DNA of 64,000 nt from DAOTTW01 sp034437615. GTDB lineage: Bacteria; Chloroflexota; Anaerolineae; Aggregatilineales; Phototrophicaceae. Below, in pieces: positions 23,453-32,635 of this stretch. Within the stretch, counting starts at the first letter, position 1, and each line of letters opens with the position of its first letter. The notes below the pieces were generated by a model, which was not told where the DNA came from, made no database searches, and saw nothing but the letters and a program-made list of their open reading frames with translations. The translations under genes and the position numbers were made by a program. Location: positions 1-64,000 of the forward strand of contig DAOTTW010000084.1 of NCBI GenBank assembly GCA_034437615.1. Direction: 5' to 3'.

Positions 23453-26407
23453 ATGAAAATCACTTTTTTGGGTGGTGCTGATGAAGTCGGTGCTAGCTCA
23501 AGTCTGGTTGAAATTGGTGGTAAGCGCTTGCTGATTGATGCGGGGTTGCGTATTTCGCCCCGCACAAGTCGCGGTATTCAGAATAGCCAATTGCCGGATT
23601 TACAGATCGTCAGTCAGTCAGGTGGCCCCGACTATATTCTGGTCACACATGCACATACAGATCACACAGGCGCTTTGCCTTTGGTAACGGAGCAATATCC
23701 GCATACACCCGTGATTATGACGCGCCCTACTGAAGCCTTGACGCGTACCCTGCAAAAAGACGCCCAGAAAATCATGAAGGGCAAGCAAGAAGAAGAGGGG
23801 GAGTTACCCTTATTCGATCAGGTTTCGGTTGATACGCTATTCGATAGCGTGCAAGAAGTCGAATTCCGGCAGCCACTTAAGCTCGGTGATAACCTCCAGG
23901 TCACGTACTACGTTTCCGGGCATATCGCGGGCGCAGCGCTGCTGGTACTGGAAAGCCCAGAGGGTACATTTGTTATGTCCGGCGACATCTCAGTATCCGA
24001 GCAACGCACGGTCAACAGCATCGATGTGCCCCGGATAAAAGCGGATGCGCTGGTACTGGAAAGTACGTATGGTGGTCGGCTCCATGCAGAGCGGCGCGGC
24101 GAAGAACTGCGGTTGATCGAGACGCTGCAACGTATTATCGAGCGCGGCGGCAAGGTGCTGATTCCGGCATTTGCGTTGGGGCGTGCACAGGAGGTCATCC
24201 AGATTATCCTGGCGTATCGTGATCGGCTTGATGTGCCTGTGTACGTCGATGGTATGGTGCGTAGCGTGTGCGATAGCTACGCACGTTTTGCCGATTTGCT
24301 GCCCGCAAAGACCGTCAAAGTATCCGGAGAGGATCACCTTTTCTTCCGCGAGAAAATCAAGCCGATTCGTAGCAGTAAACACCGCGAGGAAATTGCACGC
24401 GGCGGCACAGCGTGCGTCGTCGTGGCATCCAGCGGTATGTTGACAGGTGGCGCATCGGTTGTATACGCGAAGCACTTCGCGCCGCAACCAGAAAATGCCA
24501 TTTTGCTAACAGGTTATCAGGACGAAGAAGCGCCTGGTCGCTTTTTGCAGCGCATCATGCGCGAGCAAGAAGAAGGCGAAACCCCAACATTGAAGTTAGG
24601 CGATTCACAGGTGAAGGTGCGCTGCGAGGTCGGCACGTATTCGCTATCCGCCCACGCGGACGAACAGGAGTTAGTCAATATTGCGCAGGCGATGAAGGCC
24701 AGTGAGGTAATGCTTGTGCACGGCGATCATGGCGCACGTCACAGCCTTGCGACAGCGCTTAGGCGCCGCAGTATCATCACGACCACGCCAAAAATCGGCA
24801 CAGAACGCGAATTCAAGATTAAGGCAAAGCCCTGGGCTGTGGGTGCACAGGTGAAGAAAGGCAGCCGTGCAGAATCGGTTGATGTGGAGAAGCTATGGGA
24901 AAGCATGAAGGATCAGCACGCAAATAACTTCTTTAGTCTGCGCGAGCTATCCCAGGTGTGGTGGGGCGATAACAGCCGCGAAAAAGAGATGGCACAGGCT
25001 CTAGAGCAACTCGATAACATCTATTTTTCGGCAGATTGGCGCAACAAAACGACGTTCCGTGTGCAAACCCAAGATCAGGTTGAGCGCACCAAGCGCCGCC
25101 GCGCCATTATGATGCAGAACCCGAATATCGTCGGCAAGCTCATCGTGATGCGCAACAGCAACAATCAACCGCGCATTGGCTTGGTGAAAAACGCAGATAT
25201 TGACAGCTTTGAGGCTATCGTGCAGGGGTCGAAAGGCTCACGCTTCCCAGCAGATGCGTTGTTGTGGGTCATTGGTGATTGGGCAGGCGTTGAAGGGGTA
25301 GAGGGCGGCAGCCGCAAGCAGATGAACGAGTTGCTGAAAGCTGCTAAGGCTGTGCAAGATGTGATCTTGCCCTTCACCGCACGCCAGCAGCTTGTTGAAG
25401 CTGAGGAAGCAGTCGATCCGAATGACTTGTTGCCAGAAACTTTGCCTGAAGGCGTTGATAAGCAAACGGCACTGGTGGCGATTGTGTTGGGCCTTGCTCA
25501 TGATGGTGCGGTGCTGGACGACGATGGTTTGCGCCCTACACGCGCTAAAGAACACGGTCCAGTGGAGCAGAATGAAGCACGAGAGATTGCTATGAAAGCG
25601 TTTCCTGATGAAGCCCGCCTACGCAAAGTCGGTATCGAAGTGGCACGCAAGCGCCTCGTGCTGTCATTTGACTTTCCGCAGGCAGCCCAACGACAATACG
25701 CCGAAATCATTGATGCGCTCATCGACCAAACAGGCTGGGATGTCCAAGTGCGGCAAACCGTTAACCAACAAGCGCTATCTGAAGTGGTGGCCGAACTGAT
25801 GCCAGAAGATGCACAAATCACCAAAGGCCCTTCATACTACATGGATAAGCGTGAGGTCCATGCGCGTTTCGATGGACTGGAAGACCCAAAGGACTTAGCG
25901 CAGCGTTTCAAAGATATGACAGACTTCCGTTTAGTGGTCGATCAGCCAAGTAGCAACGGTAGCGGCGAAAATGCTGAAGGGCAAGATGCACCTGCTGCGT
26001 CCATTCCGGAAGGCAAGCATAAAATGGAGATCAACGCGGCGTATGGCCTGATCCGTCATGCGTTGGATGAGCACGGCTTGAACAAGGCTAGCTTAAAGCA
26101 GGGGCAGATCGTGCTAACGTTTATCTCGCCACAGGTCGGTGAGCGACATATGGAAAAGATCAATGAGCTATCGCAGCAAACAGGATATGCCATCTCGGTT
26201 CATCCACACCCTAACCAACAGCAAATCCTGACGACTGCGAAAAAGCTGTTGTCGCGGGCAGGTATGAGCATTCGGAAAGGGCCAGGTATCCACACAGACC
26301 GGGGTGAGGTCAGTGTTGCGCTGGAAGAACAGCCTTCTGAGCAGAGCATTACACCCGTTTCAGAGCGCTTTGAGCATGAGACGGGTTATAAGCTCTCTTT
26401 GGATTAA
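23453..26407 (+). CDS. Beta-CASP metallo-beta-lactamase ribonuclease with long C-terminal extension
   Basis: A 984-residue cytoplasmic protein. Residues 1-~445 form a metallo-beta-lactamase/beta-CASP nuclease: zinc motif HAHTDH at 66-71, a second metal motif MSGDIS near 175, ESTYGGR near 200, the GGKVLIPAFALGRAQE segment near 230, and a SAHAD motif near 400. The family cleaves RNA (CPSF73, RNase J and archaeal aCPSF types). The remaining ~540 residues are unusual: a charged linker and at least two related alpha/beta units (~740-830 and ~870-970), each with a hydrophobic strand, a helix ending QTGW/QTGY, and then KGPS/KGPG with a D.xEV strand. They look like KH-type RNA-binding modules, which aCPSF carries at its N-terminus. 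GAGG lies 9 bases before the ATG at 23453; a TTG at 23447 is in frame. Confidence 0.88.
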   Translation: MKITFLGGADEVGASSSLVEIGGKRLLIDAGLRISPRTSRGIQNSQLPDLQIVSQSGGPDYILVTHAHTDHTGALPLVTEQYPHTPVIMTRPTEALTRTLQKDAQKIMKGKQEEEGELPLFDQVSVDTLFDSVQEVEFRQPLKLGDNLQVTYYVSGHIAGAALLVLESPEGTFVMSGDISVSEQRTVNSIDVPRIKADALVLESTYGGRLHAERRGEELRLIETLQRIIERGGKVLIPAFALGRAQEVIQIILAYRDRLDVPVYVDGMVRSVCDSYARFADLLPAKTVKVSGEDHLFFREKIKPIRSSKHREEIARGGTACVVVASSGMLTGGASVVYAKHFAPQPENAILLTGYQDEEAPGRFLQRIMREQEEGETPTLKLGDSQVKVRCEVGTYSLSAHADEQELVNIAQAMKASEVMLVHGDHGARHSLATALRRRSIITTTPKIGTEREFKIKAKPWAVGAQVKKGSRAESVDVEKLWESMKDQHANNFFSLRELSQVWWGDNSREKEMAQALEQLDNIYFSADWRNKTTFRVQTQDQVERTKRRRAIMMQNPNIVGKLIVMRNSNNQPRIGLVKNADIDSFEAIVQGSKGSRFPADALLWVIGDWAGVEGVEGGSRKQMNELLKAAKAVQDVILPFTARQQLVEAEEAVDPNDLLPETLPEGVDKQTALVAIVLGLAHDGAVLDDDGLRPTRAKEHGPVEQNEAREIAMKAFPDEARLRKVGIEVARKRLVLSFDFPQAAQRQYAEIIDALIDQTGWDVQVRQTVNQQALSEVVAELMPEDAQITKGPSYYMDKREVHARFDGLEDPKDLAQRFKDMTDFRLVVDQPSSNGSGENAEGQDAPAASIPEGKHKMEINAAYGLIRHALDEHGLNKASLKQGQIVLTFISPQVGERHMEKINELSQQTGYAISVHPHPNQQQILTTAKKLLSRAGMSIRKGPGIHTDRGEVSVALEEQPSEQSITPVSERFEHETGYKLSLD

Positions 26408-26524
26408 GTGATTTGCGACCCATCGGCAGATACAGTAGACTTTAGCTGTGGAAAAGGCTTGATTATGTTGTCAATATAAACTCTGTAAGGTAGCGTTTGA
26501 ATTGAAATAGGGATAACTTCGACG

Positions 26525-27460
26525 ATGACATCAACGACTCGTCCATCACGCTTAGCAGCGTGGTATTCAGCAACACGCCCGCGTGTTTTCGTGGCCTCGT
26601 TTGTCCCGATGGGCCTTGCGGCGGTCGTTGCGCTTCAAGACAACGTGTTTAATCCTGTGATATTCGTGCTCGCTTTGCTTGGTGTGATGCTTTTACAAAC
26701 AGCGGCGAACCTTGTGAATGAATACGCTGATTATCGAAGAGGCGCGGATACGCTTAAGCAGGCTGGCCAGGGCATGACAATCAAGAACAAGGTACTGCCA
26801 CCGGAACACGTCCGCAACGGTGCGATTGTGTCTGTCGTGGGCGGGTCTTTGATCGGCATCTTCATTTTGTCGCAAAGCGGCCCATTGCTGTGGTTTATCG
26901 GCATCGGTGGGGTGTTGGTTGCGGTCACGTATACGGCTGGTCCGTTACCGCTCGCTTATAACGGTTTGGGTGAAGTGGCAGCAGGTATTTTTATGGGGCC
27001 GATGATCGTCTTGGGAGCCTACTATTCGATGTTCCCTGAATTGAACACTGACAAGGCAATCGAGCTTATACTGTTATCCTTTCCTGTGATGCTCATGACG
27101 GCGGCAATCCTGCACGCGAACAACATCCGTGACCTTGATGCGGACCGTTCGGTGAATAAGCGTACACTGGCGGTGATGTTGGGTTTACGCTTTGCGCGGA
27201 TCGAATATGCTGTGTTAGTAATCGGCACTTACGTATCGCAGATCGTGTTAATTGTCGTTGGCTGGATGCCTGTAACGACCTTGCTGACGTTTCTCACGTT
27301 GACGGAAGCCGCTCGCCTAATCCGCATAATCAACACAGAGACAAATCCAGAAGCGCTGCACGCTGCACAAGGCGCGACAGCGCGTTTACATGGTCGGATT
27401 GGCTTCTTGCTGGTTATTAGCTGGGTCGTCTGGCTTTTAGGGCTGCTGGTATTCGACTAA
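26525..27460 (+). CDS. menA: UbiA-family prenyltransferase, probably MenA
   Basis: A 311-residue integral membrane prenyltransferase. The first Asp-rich motif is NLVNEYADYRRGAD (62-75) and the second NNIRDLDADR (~198-207), with about eight or nine hydrophobic helices between and after them. The NEYxDYxxGxD form of motif 1 and RDLxxD...KRTLA of motif 2 are typical of MenA, 1,4-dihydroxy-2-naphthoate polyprenyltransferase of menaquinone synthesis. No other men gene is in the window, so substrate is inferred from the motifs alone. AGGGAT lies about 11 bases before the ATG. Confidence 0.88.
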   Translation: MTSTTRPSRLAAWYSATRPRVFVASFVPMGLAAVVALQDNVFNPVIFVLALLGVMLLQTAANLVNEYADYRRGADTLKQAGQGMTIKNKVLPPEHVRNGAIVSVVGGSLIGIFILSQSGPLLWFIGIGGVLVAVTYTAGPLPLAYNGLGEVAAGIFMGPMIVLGAYYSMFPELNTDKAIELILLSFPVMLMTAAILHANNIRDLDADRSVNKRTLAVMLGLRFARIEYAVLVIGTYVSQIVLIVVGWMPVTTLLTFLTLTEAARLIRIINTETNPEALHAAQGATARLHGRIGFLLVISWVVWLLGLLVFD

Positions 27461-27596
27461 TGCACGTTGGCGCAAACGATACTCAACGAGTTATTTATCC
27501 TTTCACAGCCTTTTTATGGTCGGCGGCGTAGTCTTCAAGGTTCATTCGTATTACGATAAACTCAATTTTATCCTGTAGGTATCGGAACGTATCCTT

Positions 27597-30149
27597 ATGA
27601 GCGGTTTGGTGGGCAGGACGATTCGCAGTTATCAACTGGTCGAGCAAATCGGGGCTGGCGTACCGTCGTTGGTTTTTCGTGCGAAGCGTGATGGCCAGCG
27701 AGATGTGGCGGTCAAGGTGGTCTTGCCCGAATTTGCGAATCGGCCTGAGTTCATCCGGCGCTTTGAGGCTGAGGTTCGCCTTGTTATGCGTCTATCGCAT
27801 CCACATATTGTCTCATTCTCGGATTATTGGCGCGACCCGTCAGGGGCTTACTTAGTGATGCCATTGATGCAGAGTAGCTTGCGCGAAGTGATTGACGCTC
27901 ATCCAAGTGGTATGGCGCTTAAGCCCGTCTTACGTATTGTTGAACAAATTGCATCTGGTCTGATACTGGCACACAGCGAAGGTATTGTCCACCGGGATAT
28001 TAAACCGGGCAACATCCTGCTTGACCAAGAGAATAACGCTTATCTAAGTGATTTCGGCATTGCCAAGATTTTGACTGAGACAGAAGAACATGATTTGCGT
28101 TCGCAGTTGCTCCAGGGTACACCGACCTACATTTCACCAGAACAGGTGACGGGTGATGACATCACACCGCAGGCGGATATCTATGCTCTGGGGCTGGTCA
28201 TCTTCGAGATGCTAACGGGTCGCAAGGCGTTTGATTCTGACAATGCGGCAACACTTATACGCCAACATGTCGAAGCGTCTTTTCCCTCTGCTCACGGCTT
28301 GAACCCCGCTTTGCCGGAGAAAATTGATGTCGTCTTGCAGCGCATGGTCGCGAAGCAACCCAAAGACCGCTATAGCGACACACGGAGCTTGTTCATTGAA
28401 TTACAGGCTGTGTTGACGAGGGCAGACCTGAAGAAAACACAAGAATCCCCTGGCTTGGATGTAGGATTACCAGTCAATCCCTATCGCGGCTTATGGCCAT
28501 TTGACGAAGCTGATGACGATAACTTTTTTGGCCGCGACAAACTGGTTGACCGTTTACTCGCTCGATTAGGAGACATTCACGGTTACGGGCGTTTCCTTGC
28601 GCTGGTGGGGGCGCGTGGTGTTGGTAAAACGAGTATTTTGAACGCGGGTTTAATCCCTGCTTTGCGGAATGGTCGTTCTACAGTTGAGCAGAACTGGTAC
28701 ATCGCACAGATGACACCGGGAACAGCACCGCTAAAAAAACTTCAATATGCGCTTGTGTCCCTTTCTCAAGATGCAGACCTTGATGTGTTAGTCGAGCAGT
28801 TGCAAGACTCACATACAGCGTTGGACGCAGTGATTGAGCAGTTATTGCCCGATCAGTCACCATTGCTGCTGATTATCGACCAGTTTGAGGAAGTTTTTGC
28901 TCATACGGTTGAACAACAAGAGCGCAAACGTATCTTATCCCTCATCCACAAGGCTGTGACAGCACCGCAGGGGCGCATCTGGATCGTGATTGCGGTACGT
29001 GCAGATTACATCACGCGCTTATTGCAAATTGACGGTTATGGCGATTTACTACAACAGCGAACCGAATTTGTCCTGTCGCTTGCGCCTCATGAGCTAGAGC
29101 TGGCCATCGCTGGACCGGCACAACGACTGGGCTTGGACGTCGATCGTGATCTGCAAAAAGTCGCGCTGGCACATGTACGCGGTGAAACGGACGCATTATC
29201 TTTGCTGCAATTTGCACTGCGCGAAACATTTGATGCAAGGTCCAACAATCATCTCACGTTATCCGAATATATGTCGCGTGGTGGCGCACTCAAAGCCCTC
29301 TCGCAGCGTTGCGAAGACATATTCAGCGCATTAGATGAAAATGGCCAACAAGCTATGTACCTGTTGCTGACGGAAATGAGCCAACCGACAGAACGAAACC
29401 AGGGAACCATTTTATGCAGTCTATCCTGGCCTACATTCCGTGCGTTAGCAGAGCAACAGCCGCAAGTCGTTCAGGTGCGTGATTTGCTGGTGAATTATCG
29501 TATTTTGCAAATCACTCGTGATCCTAAAACACGCGAACCCCTTGTGATACTGCCCAATGAGGTTTTGCTACATCGCTGGGATCGCTTGCGTGGTTGGTTG
29601 TCTGAGCGCGATGACGACGGCAATACGGATGTGATGGAAAGGCGCTTAATCCGTGAAAGACGCATACGCCGGCAATTGCAGGGGCTTGTAGCGTTGCTGC
29701 TGATCGTCTTCGGTATCTCTGTGGGTGCGGCGTGGACCATTGCACAACAAGGCCAGCAAACGCAACAGCAGTACGGTGCTTCTGTTACGCAGGTTGCAGC
29801 ATTGGCGACAGAATCCGCAGCCCTACAACAAGAGCTACAGGACGAGCGACAACAGACTGATGTGCGTGCACTGGAAACAGATAGCCGTCGCTTGGCATTT
29901 TATGTCACACAGGCGCTCATTGCAGACGACGATGAGCTAGCCCGTGCATTAGCTGTGGCGGCGGTTGATGTTGAGGACCCGCCAGCGTATGCAGTCGAGT
30001 TGCTTGCGTTCTTACTAGGCGTCGAAGACGAAACGACGCCCAGCGCTGTTGAGTTGCTTAATCTTGCTGACAAAGAGTTCGAAACACGCGAATTGAGTTG
30101 TGAGGAGCGCGACCTGTATCGTGTGGCACCCCTATGCGAGCAAAGGTAA
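27597..30149 (+). CDS. Ser/Thr protein kinase-STAND NTPase-TM protein, short form without propeller
   Basis: An 850-residue membrane protein. Residues ~10-275: Hanks-type kinase with Lys40, HRDIKPGN (catalytic Asp134), DFG (152-154) and SPEQ; the Gly loop is degenerate (GAGVPS), lacking the third glycine. Residues ~295-660: a STAND-type NTPase of the nSTAND1 kind, with FFGRDKL, Walker A GARGVGKTS (338-346) and Walker B LLIIDQFEE. One membrane helix (~690-710) follows, then a ~130-residue helical segment ending in CEERDLYRVAPLC. The N-terminal part up to the membrane helix and the cysteine tail match the 1494-residue protein at 38673-43157, which has two WD40 propellers in between. It should be a membrane sensor-kinase with its tail outside. 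The ligand is unknown. Confidence 0.88.
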   Translation: MSGLVGRTIRSYQLVEQIGAGVPSLVFRAKRDGQRDVAVKVVLPEFANRPEFIRRFEAEVRLVMRLSHPHIVSFSDYWRDPSGAYLVMPLMQSSLREVIDAHPSGMALKPVLRIVEQIASGLILAHSEGIVHRDIKPGNILLDQENNAYLSDFGIAKILTETEEHDLRSQLLQGTPTYISPEQVTGDDITPQADIYALGLVIFEMLTGRKAFDSDNAATLIRQHVEASFPSAHGLNPALPEKIDVVLQRMVAKQPKDRYSDTRSLFIELQAVLTRADLKKTQESPGLDVGLPVNPYRGLWPFDEADDDNFFGRDKLVDRLLARLGDIHGYGRFLALVGARGVGKTSILNAGLIPALRNGRSTVEQNWYIAQMTPGTAPLKKLQYALVSLSQDADLDVLVEQLQDSHTALDAVIEQLLPDQSPLLLIIDQFEEVFAHTVEQQERKRILSLIHKAVTAPQGRIWIVIAVRADYITRLLQIDGYGDLLQQRTEFVLSLAPHELELAIAGPAQRLGLDVDRDLQKVALAHVRGETDALSLLQFALRETFDARSNNHLTLSEYMSRGGALKALSQRCEDIFSALDENGQQAMYLLLTEMSQPTERNQGTILCSLSWPTFRALAEQQPQVVQVRDLLVNYRILQITRDPKTREPLVILPNEVLLHRWDRLRGWLSERDDDGNTDVMERRLIRERRIRRQLQGLVALLLIVFGISVGAAWTIAQQGQQTQQQYGASVTQVAALATESAALQQELQDERQQTDVRALETDSRRLAFYVTQALIADDDELARALAVAAVDVEDPPAYAVELLAFLLGVEDETTPSAVELLNLADKEFETRELSCEERDLYRVAPLCEQR

Positions 30150-30252
30150 TGCTTTTTTCAACTAAAAAATAAGATAATTTTATCCCTACACAACCGTTGT
30201 AAACCGTAGAGACACTCTATCGGGTGTCCGAGGCGGTGTAACTACTCAGCCC

Positions 30253-30600
30253 TTACCCCAAGTCCCTCATCCTGAACGTGCCTTTGGCAGGTGACTCGTC
30301 CTCCGCCAATGCCTCTCCGGTTACTGGGTTGATATTTTGTCGCATACGGTCGTTGAAATTTGTGATAATATCTGGCATGTAGGCTTGTGACTCAGACGAG
30401 TAAGCGATGAAAATGTCAATCGCGTTGTCAGGACGGGTTACGTACCCGCTGACGGCATAGTTTCCATAGCCTGCTGGTGGGCGCGGAACAGCGTTTGAAT
30501 TTGCAGCACTACCGTTACCGCTTGTATTTGCTCCACAGCCTACCAGCAGCAGGCCACAGGCCGTTAGCAGCAAAATCCACGCCGTTAATTTCGTGGGCAT
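30253..30600 (-). pseudogene. Truncated lipoprotein gene (solute-binding/VWA-type N-terminus)
   Basis: A 115-residue frame with an intact start: GAGGAT ribosome binding site, signal peptide, and lipobox LLVGC. After a low-complexity linker comes a conserved-looking segment (IDIFIAYSSESQAYM, PDIITNFNDRM, NPVTGEALA) that I associate with the beginning of longer extracellular solute-binding/VWA lipoproteins, in which a binding fold of several hundred residues follows. Here the frame runs into unrelated sequence (KGTFRMRDLG) and stops. It is therefore best read as the 5' remnant of a gene whose rest is deleted. A genuine small lipoprotein is the alternative. Confidence 0.6.
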
Positions 30601-30735
30601 CTGACATCCTCATCAAGGAAATTGTAAAGGTGCATTGTGCGTTGCTAACAACGTGGTACACCCAGTTTCGTTTAGGTGACCGTCAGTTCACTTTAAGACT
30701 TGCACACCTGTCTAAATTTAGGGGGTAAACCGCAC

Positions 30736-31335
30736 TTGCTACGCTTATTTCAGCATAAAAGGTGGCATGACGCTGTAATTGTTGTTTCTGGCTTACCGCG
30801 CTCTGGTACGTCACTTATGATGCAGATGCTTGTCGCTGGTGGGGTAGACTTGCTCATAGATAACAAGCGGGCGGCAGACCTCAATAACCCACGTGGTTAC
30901 TATGAGTACGACCCTGTAAAGCGGCTTGCTGACGGAGATAACGTCTGGTTACGTTCTGCACAAAGCAAGGGCGTTAAAATCGTATCACCATTGCTACAAT
31001 ACCTGCCAACTGACCTGCGCTATCGGATTATTTTTATGCGCCGCCATATCGCAGAAATTGCTGCATCACAACGCACCATGCTGGAAACCGTGAACCAACT
31101 ACAGTCGGGAACCTACGACTCACACGAGGAATATGAACATCATCTGCTGAACGTTCAACGTTGGTTACAGAAGCAAAGTCATGTGCGATTACTTAACGTG
31201 CATTACAGTCACTTATTGAAAAATCCTGAGCAAGAGTGCGGTACTATCGCTGATTTTCTCCAACGTCCACTTGACATAGAAGCCATGCAACATGTCATTG
31301 ATCCCAGTTTGTATCGACACAAACAGCATATGTAG
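30736..31335 (+). CDS. Small sulfotransferase-like P-loop protein
   Basis: A ~199-residue protein with the 5'-PAPS-type P-loop of sulfotransferases right at its start (VVSGLPRSGTSLMMQML, ~16-32), a middle RIIFMRRHIAEIAASQRTM resembling the 3'-phosphate-binding region, and HYSHLLKNPEQECGTIADFL near the end. It is shorter than most sulfotransferases but keeps the core. The start is a TTG at 30736 preceded by AGGGGG at 10 bases; an upstream in-frame TTG at 30700 has no such site. It ends 22 bp before the receiver-histidine kinase gene and may be co-transcribed. The acceptor is unknown. Confidence 0.78.
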   Translation: MLRLFQHKRWHDAVIVVSGLPRSGTSLMMQMLVAGGVDLLIDNKRAADLNNPRGYYEYDPVKRLADGDNVWLRSAQSKGVKIVSPLLQYLPTDLRYRIIFMRRHIAEIAASQRTMLETVNQLQSGTYDSHEEYEHHLLNVQRWLQKQSHVRLLNVHYSHLLKNPEQECGTIADFLQRPLDIEAMQHVIDPSLYRHKQHM

Positions 31336-31357
31336 ATTCAGAAGGAGCTAAACACCC

Positions 31358-32500
31358 ATGACGGAAAATTCCCATCGTGGCAGTATTTTGGTCGTCGATG
31401 ACACCCCCGCCAACCTCAAGCTATTATCGGATCTGCTCAAGCGCCAAAATTACGCAGTACGTGCCGCTCGGAGTGGTCCAGTGGCTTTCATGTCTGCACA
31501 ATCGAACCCACCGGAACTCATTTTATTAGATGTGAGTATGCCGGACATGGACGGCTATGAGGTGGCGCAGCGCCTAAAAGGTGATGATGCAACGCGGGAT
31601 ATTCCGATTGTCTTTATCAGTGCATTGAATGAAACGGATGACATTGTACGCGCATTTGAAGTTGGTGGGGCAGATTACATCACTAAGCCATTCAAGTTCA
31701 AGGAAGTGCTGGCACGTGTCGAAAATCACTTGACGCTCGCACGACAACGGCGGGAGATTGAACGACTGCGCGAGCGTGAAAAACAACGTTTTGAAATGTT
31801 GAACCAATTGCGGGATCAGTTCGTTGGTGGTGCAACACACGATTTGAAGAATCCGCTGGCTGCTGTGCGTGGGTACCTGCATATGCTGGAAACACAAACT
31901 GAGGTTGACATTGAAAAAAAACGTTATTACTTGGAGCAAATCCATCGCAGTATCGACAAAATGGGTGATTTGATTTCGGATATGCTGGATTATTACCGAG
32001 TCGAATCGCACGATGTACTCAATTTACGCGATACATCCTTGCAAACGTATTTACCCCACATTATTACAGACTTTGAATTGCAAGCGCAGGCTGGGCAAAT
32101 TACGTTAACAGCAGAAATCCATCCTGGTACATCAATGGTGCAGATAGACAACAAGCGTTTCTCACGTGTCATTGAAAACCTTGTCTCAAACGCGCTCAAG
32201 TACACGCCTGAGGGTGGTGCAGTTCGGATTGCAGCTTATGATTGCGTGGAGTCCGATCACGTCTGCATTGAGATTGAAGATACAGGTCTGGGCATACCCG
32301 AAAACGCCCTTAAGGACATATTTACGCCATTTTTCAGGGTAAAGTCGAAAGAGCACAAAAAGGTTGCCGGCACAGGACTGGGTTTATCTGTTGTCAAAGC
32401 GATTGTCGAGCAGCATCAAGGTACAATTAAGATAGAGAGCGTAGAGGGTGAAGGTACACGTATTCGACTGATCTTACCAAGAATTGCAACGCTAACCTGA
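31358..32500 (+). CDS. Receiver-histidine kinase hybrid
   Basis: A 380-residue cytoplasmic two-component protein with the receiver first: VVDD (12-15), phospho-acceptor Asp58 in LLLDVSMPD, and the conserved Lys in TKPF (~110). A short coiled coil leads to a HisKA domain with His161 in ATHDLKNPL, then a HATPase with NALKYTPEG, DTGLGI, and GTGLGLSVV. No membrane or sensor domain is present, so its input is probably phosphorylation from another kinase. AAGGAG lies 9 bases before the ATG. It follows the sulfotransferase-like gene by 22 bp. Confidence 0.93.
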   Translation: MTENSHRGSILVVDDTPANLKLLSDLLKRQNYAVRAARSGPVAFMSAQSNPPELILLDVSMPDMDGYEVAQRLKGDDATRDIPIVFISALNETDDIVRAFEVGGADYITKPFKFKEVLARVENHLTLARQRREIERLREREKQRFEMLNQLRDQFVGGATHDLKNPLAAVRGYLHMLETQTEVDIEKKRYYLEQIHRSIDKMGDLISDMLDYYRVESHDVLNLRDTSLQTYLPHIITDFELQAQAGQITLTAEIHPGTSMVQIDNKRFSRVIENLVSNALKYTPEGGAVRIAAYDCVESDHVCIEIEDTGLGIPENALKDIFTPFFRVKSKEHKKVAGTGLGLSVVKAIVEQHQGTIKIESVEGEGTRIRLILPRIATLT

Positions 32501-32635
32501 TGGCGCAGCTTGCCGGTATATAGCCGATTGTGAGAATGTTGAGCAATCACTTTTGAGATGCGATAGAATGCGCTAGGAGAAGCCTACATAAGATTACGTT
32601 AGCCAACACGGTAAAGGATAAAAGGTTAAGAGGAT

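Noticed and set aside
31574..32011. Open minus-strand frame of 145 codons
   Set aside because: Antisense to the receiver-histidine kinase gene, whose domains are complete.
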